From the NCBI GenBank assembly GCA_013140955.1, contig JABFRY010000453.1:1-6824 (forward strand): a DNA stretch of 6,824 bases. Direction: 5' to 3'. The position numbers and the translations under genes were made by a program. The notes under the pieces were generated by a model. It was not told the DNA's origin. It did not search any database and saw only the letters and a program-made list of their open reading frames with translations. This DNA comes from Acidobacteriota bacterium (lineage in GTDB: Bacteria; Acidobacteriota; Vicinamibacteria; Vicinamibacterales; UBA2999). This document shows positions 1-6,146 of the stretch, in pieces (the stretch's first letter is position 1; every line of letters starts with the position of its first letter).

Positions 1-735
1 GGCTTCCGCCTCCTGCTGCTCGGCGGGCGTCGGCGCGATGACCACGTCTCCCGTCTGCCCGTCGACGATGACCCACTCACCCGCCGGCACCCGCCGGCTG
101 GCGTCGTGCAGCCCGACCACCGCCGGTACGCCGAGCGAGCGCGCCAGGATGGCCGTGTGGTACGTGCGGCTGCCGGCGTCGGTGATGAAGCCTCGAATGC
201 GGCTCCAGTCGAGCTGCGCGAGGACGGAGGGCGTCAGTTCATCGGCGACCAGGACGCAGGGCGTGTCGAGGTGGTGACCCAGGTCTCGCGGACCGCCCTT
301 CTCGTCAGAGAGGTTCATGCGCAGCCGGCCGGCCACGTCCTGCACGTCGCCCTTGCGCTCGCGCAGGTACGGATCCGCCGCATCGTCGAACACGGACGCC
401 AGCTCGTCCACGGCCTGCTGGACGGCCCACTCCGCGTTGATGTGCTCCTCCCGTACCAGGACGGCCGCCCGTCCCACCAGGAGCGGATCATCGAGGATGA
501 GCAACTGGGCGTCGAAGATGGCCGCGAGGTCGGGCCCATGGGCGGCGGCGATGCGCGCGCGGATCTGCGCCAGCTGCTCGTGCGATCGCTGGCGGGCCCG
601 TTCGAGGGCGACCAGTTCCTCGTCCACGTGCGCCTCGCTGATGGGGAACCGGAGGGCATGCGTGCGCTGCAGTGCGACGATGGCGGGGCCGACGGCCACG
701 CCCGGCGAGACGCCGATCCCCTTCAGGCGTTCCAC
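1..735 (-). CDS. ptsI: PTS enzyme I (phosphoenolpyruvate-protein phosphotransferase), N-terminal part
   Basis: Enzyme I takes phosphate from phosphoenolpyruvate onto a histidine and passes it to His15 of HPr in the cytoplasm. The window holds the first 245 residues of a protein usually about 570-590 long; the PEP-binding C-terminal barrel lies beyond the left edge. Visible features are the N-terminal GIGVSPGVAVGPA stretch (residues 6-18), the HPr-binding helical region with DAQLLILDDP (75-84) and ERKGDVQDVAGRL (126-138), and the phosphohistidine motif GSRTYHTAILARSL (188-201) with His193, close to His189 of the E. coli enzyme. The usual motif reads GGRTSH, so Gly-to-Ser and Ser-to-Tyr changes flank the histidine. 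No ATG is available. The GTG at 735-733 is chosen because GGGGAA lies five bases upstream and the protein then begins MERLKGIGVSPG, as the family does. It overlaps the end of ptsH by 13 bases. Confidence 0.95.
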   Translation of the reverse strand, partial: MERLKGIGVSPGVAVGPAIVALQRTHALRFPISEAHVDEELVALERARQRSHEQLAQIRARIAAAHGPDLAAIFDAQLLILDDPLLVGRAAVLVREEHINAEWAVQQAVDELASVFDDAADPYLRERKGDVQDVAGRLRMNLSDEKGGPRDLGHHLDTPCVLVADELTPSVLAQLDWSRIRGFITDAGSRTYHTAILARSLGVPAVVGLHDASRRVPAGEWVIVDGQTGDVVIAPTPAEQQEAEA

Positions 736-1001
736 GAGGTTTCCCCGAAGCCTGACTCGATGAGCGCACAGAGCGCGCCGACGGCTTCCACCTCGTCCCG
801 CCCGTCGGCGGACACGGTCACCGACGTGCCCTTCGCCGCGGCGAGCAACAGGATGCCCATGATGCTCTTGCCATCGGTCGTGCGGCCGTTTCGTCCGATG
901 CGGATGTGTGCCTCGAATCGTCCCGCGAGCTGGGCGAACCGCGCAGCAGCCCTCGCGTGCAGGCCGAGGGGGTTGGGCACGGTGACGGTGCGGCTGGTCA
1001 T
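723..1001 (-). CDS. ptsH: Phosphocarrier protein HPr
   Basis: HPr is the small cytoplasmic phosphocarrier between enzyme I and EIIA proteins. At 92 residues it is of normal length. The active-site motif NPLGLHARAA (residues 10-19) puts the catalytic histidine at His15, and DGKSIMGILLL (43-53) puts the regulatory serine exactly at Ser46, the residue modified by HPr kinase/phosphorylase. Both residues being present, with hprK two genes upstream, indicates a dual-regulated HPr and not an NPr-type carrier. The ATG at 1001 follows the stop of the EIIA gene after 14 bases, and no strong Shine-Dalgarno sequence is seen, so translation is probably coupled to the upstream gene. The end overlaps the start of ptsI. 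The match is strong over the whole length. Confidence 0.96.
   Translation of the reverse strand: MTSRTVTVPNPLGLHARAAARFAQLAGRFEAHIRIGRNGRTTDGKSIMGILLLAAAKGTSVTVSADGRDEVEAVGALCALIESGFGETSWNA
741..746 (-). promoter_or_regulatory. Ribosome binding site deciding the ptsI start
   Basis: GGGGAA on the minus strand, inside the last codons of ptsH, lies five bases before the GTG at 735-733. There is no in-frame ATG upstream of the conserved enzyme I N-terminus, so this site supports the GTG start and the 13-base overlap with ptsH. Confidence 0.5.
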
Positions 1002-1015
1002 GGTACGGTGCCCGT

Positions 1016-1423
1016 CTACATCTGTTCGGCGCGGAGGAGATCGGACGCCACCCAGATGGCGTTGCGTCCATGCTCCCGCATGTCGCGCGCCGCAGCCAGC
1101 AGGTCCGTTCGGTCGCCGGGACCGGCGAGCTTGATCACCATCGGGAGGTTGACGCCGGTCAGCACCTCGACCTTGCCCGTGCCGATGAACGTCAGCGCGA
1201 TATTCGACGGCGTTCCGCCGAACATGTCGGTCAGGATGAGGACGCCGTCCCCCTCATCGACACGGCCAATCGCCTGCGCGATCTCGTTCCGGGCATCTTC
1301 GGTGTCGTCGTGCCACCCGATGGAGACCGCGGCGAACCGCGGGAGGTCGCCCACGATCATCTCCGCCGCGCTCACCAGTTCGCTGGCGAGCTGGCCATGC
1401 GTGACGACGACGACGCCAATCAT
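1016..1423 (-). CDS. PTS EIIA component, mannose (Man) family
   Basis: This 135-residue protein is a stand-alone EIIA domain of the mannose/fructose family (ManX N-terminal type), a cytoplasmic acceptor of phosphate from HPr. The N-terminus MIGVVVVTHGQLA carries the phosphorylatable histidine at His9, the loop LTDMFGGTPSN (residues 64-74) carries the conserved Asp66, and LTGVNLPMV (88-96) is a further family signature. The protein ends without an EIIB domain, unlike E. coli ManX. No EIIB, EIIC or EIID gene is visible next to it, so a regulatory role is more likely than dedicated sugar uptake; that is inference. The ATG at 1423 overlaps the rapZ stop codon as ATGA, and AGGG lies a few bases upstream. 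It occupies a place comparable to that of ptsN near rapZ in proteobacteria but belongs to an unrelated EIIA fold. Confidence 0.93.
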   Translation of the reverse strand: MIGVVVVTHGQLASELVSAAEMIVGDLPRFAAVSIGWHDDTEDARNEIAQAIGRVDEGDGVLILTDMFGGTPSNIALTFIGTGKVEVLTGVNLPMVIKLAGPGDRTDLLAAARDMREHGRNAIWVASDLLRAEQM

Positions 1424-2352
1424 GAGTCCCTGTGCGCGACCCGTACGGTCACGCCCTCAACGGCAGACAAGGGGCGCTTGAGCGCCTCGGCCACCATGAC
1501 CGAGCGATGCCGACCGCCGGTGCAGCCAATCGCCACCGTGAGATAGCTCTTGCCCTCCTTCACGTACTGCGGCAGCGCGAAGGTCAGGAACGTGGACAGC
1601 CGTTCGATGAACGCGCGCGTCTCCGGATGACGGCGCATGAAGCGGATCACCGGCTGGTCCCGCCCGGTGAGCTTGCGCAGCCGGTCCACGAAGTGCGGGT
1701 TCGGCAGGCACCGGACATCGAAGACCAGGTCTGCGTCGAGCGGCACCCCGTGCTTGAATCCGAAACTCACGAGATTGACGACCATCTCCTTGTCGCCGCC
1801 GTCGCGTGACAGCTGCATGAAGACGTTCCGCAGCTCGTGCACCGTGAGGTTCGACGTATCGAGGATCAGATCGGCGACCGACCGGATGGGATCGAGACGC
1901 TTCTGTTCCTCACGGATGCCCTCCCGCACCGAGCGATCCGGAGCCAGCGGATGCGGGCGCCGCGTTTCGCTGAAGCGGCGCAGCAGGGCCGCCTGGCTCG
2001 CCTCGAGGAAGATGAGCATCGGCTCCACGCCGGCGGTGCCGCGCAAGCGCTGGTAGATGCGCGGGAGTTCCGAGAGCCGGGCGCCCTCCCGCACGTCCAC
2101 CACGAGGGCGACCTTCTGCATGCCGCCTTCTTCCCTGGCCGCGAGCTCCGCAATCGTCTGGATCAGGGCGATGGGCAGGTTGTCGATGCAGAAGTATCCG
2201 AGGTCCTCGAGTGCCCGGATTGCGTGTGACTTCCCGGCGCCCGAGAGCCCCGTCAGGATGACGAAGCGCCGGGTGCCCCGTTCCGGCGCCCGGCGCACGG
2301 GCGATCGGCGGGGGCGCTTCCGTGCGGCGGTGTTGCGCGCTGCCGGGCTCAC
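1420..2352 (-). CDS. rapZ: RapZ / YvcJ-type nucleotide-binding protein (RNase adapter family)
   Basis: This 310-residue protein belongs to the RapZ/YvcJ P-loop family. In E. coli RapZ is an RNA-binding adapter that guides RNase E to the small RNA GlmZ and so controls glucosamine-6-phosphate synthase; in Bacillus YvcJ binds and hydrolyses nucleotides. The role in this organism is not shown by the sequence. The Walker A motif GLSGAGKS is at residues 35-42, followed by FCIDNLP (54-60) and a Walker B-like VALVVDVRE (81-89). The C-terminal RNA-binding domain has SFGFKHGVPLDADLVFDVR (196-214), LPNPHF (216-221) and IGCTGGRHRSV (275-285). Residues 1-29 are an arginine-rich extension not found in the E. 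coli protein, where the P-loop begins near residue 8. The GTG start at 2352 is well supported: GGAGG sits seven bases upstream and the start overlaps the hprK stop as GTGA. Confidence 0.95.
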   Translation of the reverse strand: MSPAARNTAARKRPRRSPVRRAPERGTRRFVILTGLSGAGKSHAIRALEDLGYFCIDNLPIALIQTIAELAAREEGGMQKVALVVDVREGARLSELPRIYQRLRGTAGVEPMLIFLEASQAALLRRFSETRRPHPLAPDRSVREGIREEQKRLDPIRSVADLILDTSNLTVHELRNVFMQLSRDGGDKEMVVNLVSFGFKHGVPLDADLVFDVRCLPNPHFVDRLRKLTGRDQPVIRFMRRHPETRAFIERLSTFLTFALPQYVKEGKSYLTVAIGCTGGRHRSVMVAEALKRPLSAVEGVTVRVAHRDS

Positions 2353-3332
2353 GCGTCTTCCTCCACGCTCATGCCGTCGCCCGCGCGGCGTTCCGCCAGC
2401 AGCCGATCGAGCCGCGCCACCAGCTCCCGCGCCGGGTCGTGTCCGCGGCTGCGCAGCAACTCGTTGCGCGCCGCCACCTCGACCAGGATGGCGAGGTTGC
2501 GGCCCGGCCGCACGGGCAGCGAGATGAGCGGGACCCGCAGTCCCCCGATGTCGTAGGTTTCACGATCGAGCCCGATCCGATCGTACTCGCGCTCGGGGTC
2601 CCAGCGCTCCAGCCGCACCACGAGCTCCACACGCTTGGACGCACGGATCGATGCCACGCCGAACAGCTCCAGGATGTTGATGATGCCGAGCCCACGCACC
2701 TCCATGTGGTGGCGCGTCAGTTCCGGGCACGTCCCAATGAGCACGGTCTCGCCGCGGAGCCTGATCTCGACGGTGTCGTCGGCCACGAGCCGGTGTCCGC
2801 GCACGATGAGGTCGAGCGCGCACTCGCTCTTGCCGATGCCGCTCTCGCCGATGAGCAGCACGCCGAGACCGATGACGTCGAGCAGCACGCCGTGCACGTG
2901 CTCGCGCGTCGCCAGCATGTCGTCGAGCAGGCCGGTCACCTTCGCGATGGCCAGCGGTGTGGCGACCGACGTGCTGAGCAGCGGCACCCCGGCCCGTTCG
3001 CACACCGAGATGAGTTCGGTCGGGGCGCCCCATCCTCCGGTCACCATGACGCACGGCAGGTCGTGCGCCAGGGCGGTCTCCAGGGTGCCCGTCCGGACCT
3101 CAGGCGCGAGGCTCTCCACGAACCGCACTTCGCTCTCGCCCAGCACCAGGATGCGTCCGGGCTGCAGGTACTCGTGGAAGCCCGCGAGGGCGAGCCCCGT
3201 CTTCTGCACGTGCGGGCTCGCGATGACGCGCCAGGTGCTGCTGGCACCCGCCATCACCTGAAGGGGCAGGCCCACCGCATCCAGCCGGCTTCGCAGCAGG
3301 TGCTCGACCGTGACGGCCTGCCGATCGCTCAT
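2349..3332 (-). CDS. hprK: HPr kinase/phosphorylase (HPr(Ser) kinase)
   Basis: HprK phosphorylates HPr on Ser46 and can remove the phosphate again, linking metabolic state to PTS function in the cytoplasm. From the ATG at 3332 it has 327 residues, a normal length (about 310-330). The N-terminal domain is followed by the kinase core: VHGVLLDV with the catalytic-region histidine (about residue 147), Walker A GESGIGKS (162-169), VADDT with the paired aspartates (185-186), the family signature MEVRGLGIINI (210-220), and the C-terminal VRPGRNLAILVEVAARN. All key residues are intact, and its substrate HPr is encoded three genes further on. An alternative GTG start three codons upstream (3341) cannot be excluded; neither start has a freely exposed Shine-Dalgarno sequence. 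The only GGAG nearby is in the arm of a stem-loop. The gene end overlaps the rapZ start. Confidence 0.95.
   Translation of the reverse strand: MSDRQAVTVEHLLRSRLDAVGLPLQVMAGASSTWRVIASPHVQKTGLALAGFHEYLQPGRILVLGESEVRFVESLAPEVRTGTLETALAHDLPCVMVTGGWGAPTELISVCERAGVPLLSTSVATPLAIAKVTGLLDDMLATREHVHGVLLDVIGLGVLLIGESGIGKSECALDLIVRGHRLVADDTVEIRLRGETVLIGTCPELTRHHMEVRGLGIINILELFGVASIRASKRVELVVRLERWDPEREYDRIGLDRETYDIGGLRVPLISLPVRPGRNLAILVEVAARNELLRSRGHDPARELVARLDRLLAERRAGDGMSVEEDA
2357..2364 (-). promoter_or_regulatory. Strong ribosome binding site of rapZ
   Basis: GGAGGAAG on the minus strand lies within the last codons of hprK. The GGAGG core ends seven bases before the GTG at 2352, which is near-ideal spacing. 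It decides the rapZ start in favour of the longer form with the basic N-terminal extension, over the internal GTG (codon 19) that has no such site. Confidence 0.7.
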
Positions 3333-3349
3333 GGGAGGCACACGTTCGT

Positions 3350-3374
3350 CGCGCTCCGGCGGGCCCGGAGGGCG
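3350..3374 (-). promoter_or_regulatory. Stem-loop in the hpf-hprK intergenic region
   Basis: An inverted repeat lies in the roughly 60-base gap between hpf and hprK. Six perfect pairs (CTCCGG against CCGGAG) close a five-base loop. One mismatch follows, then three more G-C pairs. No run of T follows on the transcribed strand, so it is not a canonical intrinsic terminator. The downstream arm contains GGAG (3357-3354), the only Shine-Dalgarno-like sequence ahead of hprK. It could mask ribosome entry, stabilise or mark processing of the mRNA, or be neutral in such GC-rich DNA. The repeat is seen directly; any function is inference. Confidence 0.45.
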
Positions 3375-3393
3375 CGTCGTGGCTGGCGTGCCG

Positions 3394-3945
3394 TCATGCG
3401 TCCGGCTCGATCAGGCCGAGGTGTCCATCAGGCCTGCGAAACAGGACGTTCACGAGATCGGTGGTGGCGTTCCGGAACACGATGAACGCCGACCGGTCGG
3501 CGCCCACCTCGAGGGCGGCCTCCTCCACCGTCATCGGCTTCACCGCGTACCGACGGGCGCGCACGATGCGCGGACCGGCGGCCGGGTCGCGAGGAGCGGG
3601 AGCGCTGGCGAGCCGGGCCGCGGTGACCTTCGGACCGGACTCCCGACGACGGCGCTGATCGGTCCACCGTTCCTTGAGACGCCGGGCCTGCCGGTTCACC
3701 TTGACCAGGGCCTGCTGCACGGCTTCGGACCAGTCGCGGCCCGATCCGCTGGCGTGCAGGACATGGTCGCCCCTGGCGTGCAGGGTCACTTCGGCGTGGC
3801 AGGCGTGGTGCTCCGTCGAGAGCACGATCTGCAGGGAGACGGCGTTGTCGTGGAGGAGGCGGTCCAGCTTGTCGAGTCCCCCGGTGACGAGGGAGCGAAT
3901 GGCCGCCGTGATGCGGATGTGTCTGCCTGTCAGTTCGAGACGCAT
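3394..3945 (-). CDS. hpf: Ribosome hibernation promoting factor, long form
   Basis: HPF binds the decoding centre of the 30S subunit in slow-growing cells; the long form also dimerises ribosomes into inactive 100S particles. The 183 residues fit the long form (short HPF/YfiA proteins are about 95-115). Residues 1-95 form the S30AE ribosome-binding domain (MRLELTGRHIRIT at the start, VTLHARGDHVLHASG at 53-67). A basic, Arg/Pro/Ala-rich linker spans about 96-127. The C-terminal dimerisation domain (129-183) has RYAVKPMTVEEA (132-143), FIVFRNA (154-160) and DGHLGLIEP (173-181). The ATG at 3945 is chosen because the S30AE domain starts there; the reading frame continues upstream to 4032 but only into rpoN coding sequence. 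It lies four bases after the rpoN stop. GAGG overlaps that stop only two bases from the ATG, too close for normal use, so translational coupling is likely. Confidence 0.95.
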   Translation of the reverse strand: MRLELTGRHIRITAAIRSLVTGGLDKLDRLLHDNAVSLQIVLSTEHHACHAEVTLHARGDHVLHASGSGRDWSEAVQQALVKVNRQARRLKERWTDQRRRRESGPKVTAARLASAPAPRDPAAGPRIVRARRYAVKPMTVEEAALEVGADRSAFIVFRNATTDLVNVLFRRPDGHLGLIEPDA

Positions 3946-3949
3946 GACC

Positions 3950-5374
3950 TCAGTAGAGCACCTTGCGCTGGTTGGACGTCGGGATCTTGAGCTCCTCGCG
4001 ATACTTCGCGATGGTGCGGCGCGCCAGCTCAAGGCCTTCGCGCTGCAGGATGCTGACGATCTTCGAGTCGCTCAACGGCTTGCGCGGGTCCTCCTGCTCG
4101 ATGATCTTGCGGATGCGCTGCTTGATGGTGACCGACGACACGGCCTCGCCGTACGAGCTGGCGATGCCGCTGTGGAAGAAGTACTTCATCTCGAACACGC
4201 CTTGCGGCGTGTGCATGTACTTGTTGGTCACGACGCGGCTGACGGTCGACTCGTGCATGCCGATGTCGTTGGCGACATCGCGCAGCACCAGTGGCCTGAG
4301 GTACTCGATGCCGTGATCGAGGAAATCCCGCTGGAACTGGATGATGCTCGTGGCGACCTTGTGGATCGTCTTCTGCCGCTGCTCCACCGACTTGATGAGC
4401 CACAGCGCCGACCGGAACTTGTCCTTTACGTACGCGCGCGTCTCGTCCGTATTCTCGGCGGCCCCCTTGTCGAGGAGACGCCGGTAGACCGGGCTGATGC
4501 GAAGCTGCGGCAGGCTCTCCTCGTTGAGGACGGCGACGTACTGGTCTTCGAGCTTCGCGATGTAGACGTCCGGAATCACGTACTGCGAGGGCGTCGGGTT
4601 CAACCGGCTCCCCGGCTTCGGGTCGAGACCCCGGATCAGCTCGATGTGCTGCTTGAGTTCGTCGAGCGTCACCCCGAGCTTACGCGCCAGCTCGGGCACC
4701 TGATGGTTCTGCAGCAGGCGCATGTGCTCGAGCACGATGGTTTCGCAGGCCGTGCCGTTCAGCCCGAGATGACGCAGCTGCAGCAGCAGGCACTCCTGCA
4801 GGTCCCTGGCCGCGACACCGATCGGGTCGAACGACTGCACGAGGCGCAGGGCCCGCTCCACCTCCTCGGTGCGCCATGGGCCCATGCTCGCCAGCTCCTC
4901 GACCGTGGCCACGAGATAGCCGTCGTCGTCGAGGTTGCCGATGATGGCCTCGCCGATCTCGCGGGAGAGCGGGTCGTCGGTCTGCATCGAGAGCTGCCAG
5001 AGGAGGTGGTCGGCCAGCGAGGAGGACGTCGAGAGCGTGTTCTCGATCGGGGGGAGCTCCTTGACCTCGGTGGGCGTACGCGGCCGGTACCCGTCGTCGA
5101 GATAGTCGCCGAAGAAGTACTCGTAGTCCTGATCGTCCCAGGAGTCGGTCTTCTCGGTGGCAGGCTTCTCTTCGGCCTTCTCGGGCGTGGCTTCAGCCGG
5201 CTGGAGATCCTCGGTCGGGACCTCCTCGAGCATCGGATTCTCGACCATCTCCTGGTTGAGCAACTCCGACAGTTCCAGCGTCGACATCGGCAGCAGCTTG
5301 ATGGCCTGCTGCAACGACGGCGTCAGAATCAGCTTCTGGACGAGCTTGGTATGCAGTTTCTGCGAAATCGCCAT
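3950..5374 (-). CDS. rpoN: RNA polymerase sigma-54 factor
   Basis: Sigma-54 directs RNA polymerase to -24/-12 promoters and needs AAA+ activators to open DNA. The 474-residue protein is full length. Region I (residues 1-50) is glutamine- and leucine-rich, with LILTPSLQQAIKLLPMSTLEL (positions 15-35) and the NPMLEE motif. Region II (about 51-110) is acidic and of low complexity. The core-binding part of region III includes SFDPIGVAARDLQECLL (181-197) and GLDPKPGSRLNP (249-260). The DNA-binding part has a helix-turn-helix around RDVANDIGMHESTVSRVV (365-382). The RpoN box ARRTIAKYRE is at 451-460, near the C-terminus. The ATG at 5374 gives the standard MxxxQKLxxKLxQKLxLTP start. It lies 43 bases after lptB, with no good Shine-Dalgarno sequence at normal distance. 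The lptB-rpoN-hpf order is widely conserved in diderm bacteria. Confidence 0.97.
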   Translation of the reverse strand: MAISQKLHTKLVQKLILTPSLQQAIKLLPMSTLELSELLNQEMVENPMLEEVPTEDLQPAEATPEKAEEKPATEKTDSWDDQDYEYFFGDYLDDGYRPRTPTEVKELPPIENTLSTSSSLADHLLWQLSMQTDDPLSREIGEAIIGNLDDDGYLVATVEELASMGPWRTEEVERALRLVQSFDPIGVAARDLQECLLLQLRHLGLNGTACETIVLEHMRLLQNHQVPELARKLGVTLDELKQHIELIRGLDPKPGSRLNPTPSQYVIPDVYIAKLEDQYVAVLNEESLPQLRISPVYRRLLDKGAAENTDETRAYVKDKFRSALWLIKSVEQRQKTIHKVATSIIQFQRDFLDHGIEYLRPLVLRDVANDIGMHESTVSRVVTNKYMHTPQGVFEMKYFFHSGIASSYGEAVSSVTIKQRIRKIIEQEDPRKPLSDSKIVSILQREGLELARRTIAKYREELKIPTSNQRKVLY

Positions 5375-5386
5375 AGCGTCGATCGT

Positions 5387-5416
5387 TCAGCTCTCTGCGT
5401 CGGCCGGATTCGTCAT
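5387..5416 (-). other. Possible nine-codon mini-ORF in the lptB-rpoN gap
   Basis: The gap between lptB and rpoN contains ATG, eight further sense codons (reading MTNPADAES) and TGA. It begins one base after the lptB stop and ends 12 bases before the rpoN ATG, in the same frame as rpoN. It could hand ribosomes from lptB to rpoN, which has no clear ribosome binding site of its own. It could equally be chance. There is no evidence that the peptide is made. Confidence 0.15.
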
Positions 5417-5417
5417 C

Positions 5418-6146
5418 TTAGTCCAACCGGAAGTCGGCCCCGAGATAAATCCGGCGAACATCCTCGTCTGCGGCGAGCACGTCGGGTGTGCCGCTCTTGA
5501 AGATCGTTCCGTCGTGCACGATATATGCCCGGTCGGTGATCTTCAGCGTCTCGCGGACATTGTGATCGGTGATGAGCACACCGATTCCGCGCGACTTCAG
5601 ATGGAAGACGATGTTCTGAATCTCTCCCACGGCAATCGGGTCGATCCCGGCGAAGGGCTCATCGAGCAGGATGAACCTGGGCGACACCGCCAGCGCGCGC
5701 GTGATCTCCGTTCGTCGGCGTTCTCCTCCGGACAACGTGTGCGCCGGCGACTTCGCCAGCGGCGTGAGATGGAGCTCGTCGAGCAGCTCCGCCAGCCGCG
5801 ACCGCCGCGCGGCCGCGCCGAGGTCGAGCGTCTCCAGGATCGCCAGGATGTTCTGCTCCACCGAGAGGCCTCTGAAGATCGAGGGCTCCTGCGGGAGGTA
5901 GCCGATGCCCTTGCGTGCCCGGACGTACATCGGATCGTCGGTGACGTCTTCGCCGTCGAGGAGCACCCGCCCCGAGTCCGGGGCCGTGAGTCCGACGGTC
6001 ATATAGAACGTCGTCGTCTTGCCGGCGCCGTTCGGGCCCAGGAGGCCGACCACCTCCCCGCCTTCCACGGCCAGGCTGACGCCCCGAACCACGGTGCGGC
6101 CTCCGTAGGACTTGGTGAGCCCCTCCGTCTGCAGCCGTGACGTCAC
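5418..6146 (-). CDS. lptB: LPS export ABC transporter ATP-binding protein LptB
   Basis: LptB is the cytoplasmic ATPase of the LptB2FGC complex that extracts lipopolysaccharide from the inner membrane and pushes it along the LptA bridge. The 242 residues are the usual length. In order: Walker A GPNGAGKT (37-44), Q-loop YLPQEPSIF with Gln86 (83-91), ABC signature LSGGERRRTEITRAL (138-152), which is the form typical of LptB, Walker B FILLDEPFAGIDP (158-170) and the switch histidine in ITDHNVRET (His195). The GTG at 6146 overlaps the stop of the upstream LptA-like gene as GTGA, and AGGAG lies 11 bases upstream, slightly long but usable. No better start is visible before the conserved N-terminal LTKSYGGR motif. 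The partner permeases LptF/LptG are not in the window and are often encoded elsewhere. Confidence 0.97.
   Translation of the reverse strand: MTSRLQTEGLTKSYGGRTVVRGVSLAVEGGEVVGLLGPNGAGKTTTFYMTVGLTAPDSGRVLLDGEDVTDDPMYVRARKGIGYLPQEPSIFRGLSVEQNILAILETLDLGAAARRSRLAELLDELHLTPLAKSPAHTLSGGERRRTEITRALAVSPRFILLDEPFAGIDPIAVGEIQNIVFHLKSRGIGVLITDHNVRETLKITDRAYIVHDGTIFKSGTPDVLAADEDVRRIYLGADFRLD

Noticed and set aside
844..859. A sigma-54-like -24/-12 pattern (GG, ten bases, GC) on the minus strand inside ptsH.
   Set aside because: The bases encode the conserved HPr motif after Ser46, and the match outside the GG/GC pairs is poor.
106..1134. A 342-codon open frame on the plus strand, opposite ptsI, ptsH and EIIA.
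   Set aside because: Antisense to three recognised PTS genes and with no recognisable domain.
3350..3374. The hpf-hprK stem-loop as an intrinsic terminator.
   Set aside because: No T-tract follows on the transcribed strand, and the genes on both sides belong to a tightly packed cluster; kept only as a possible regulatory structure.
2322..3485. A 387-codon open frame on the plus strand, opposite hprK.
   Set aside because: Low-complexity His/Arg/Ala-rich translation, antisense to intact hprK; a shadow of GC-rich codon use.
3946..4032. An upstream extension of hpf by 29 codons.
   Set aside because: The extra residues are Arg/Ser-rich, lie over the end of rpoN in another frame, and precede the conserved S30AE start MRLELTGRHI; the ATG at 3945 is preferred.
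3674..5500. A 608-codon open frame on the plus strand, opposite rpoN and hpf.
   Set aside because: It is antisense to strongly conserved coding sequence, has no family resemblance, and long antisense frames are expected where third codon positions are mostly G or C.
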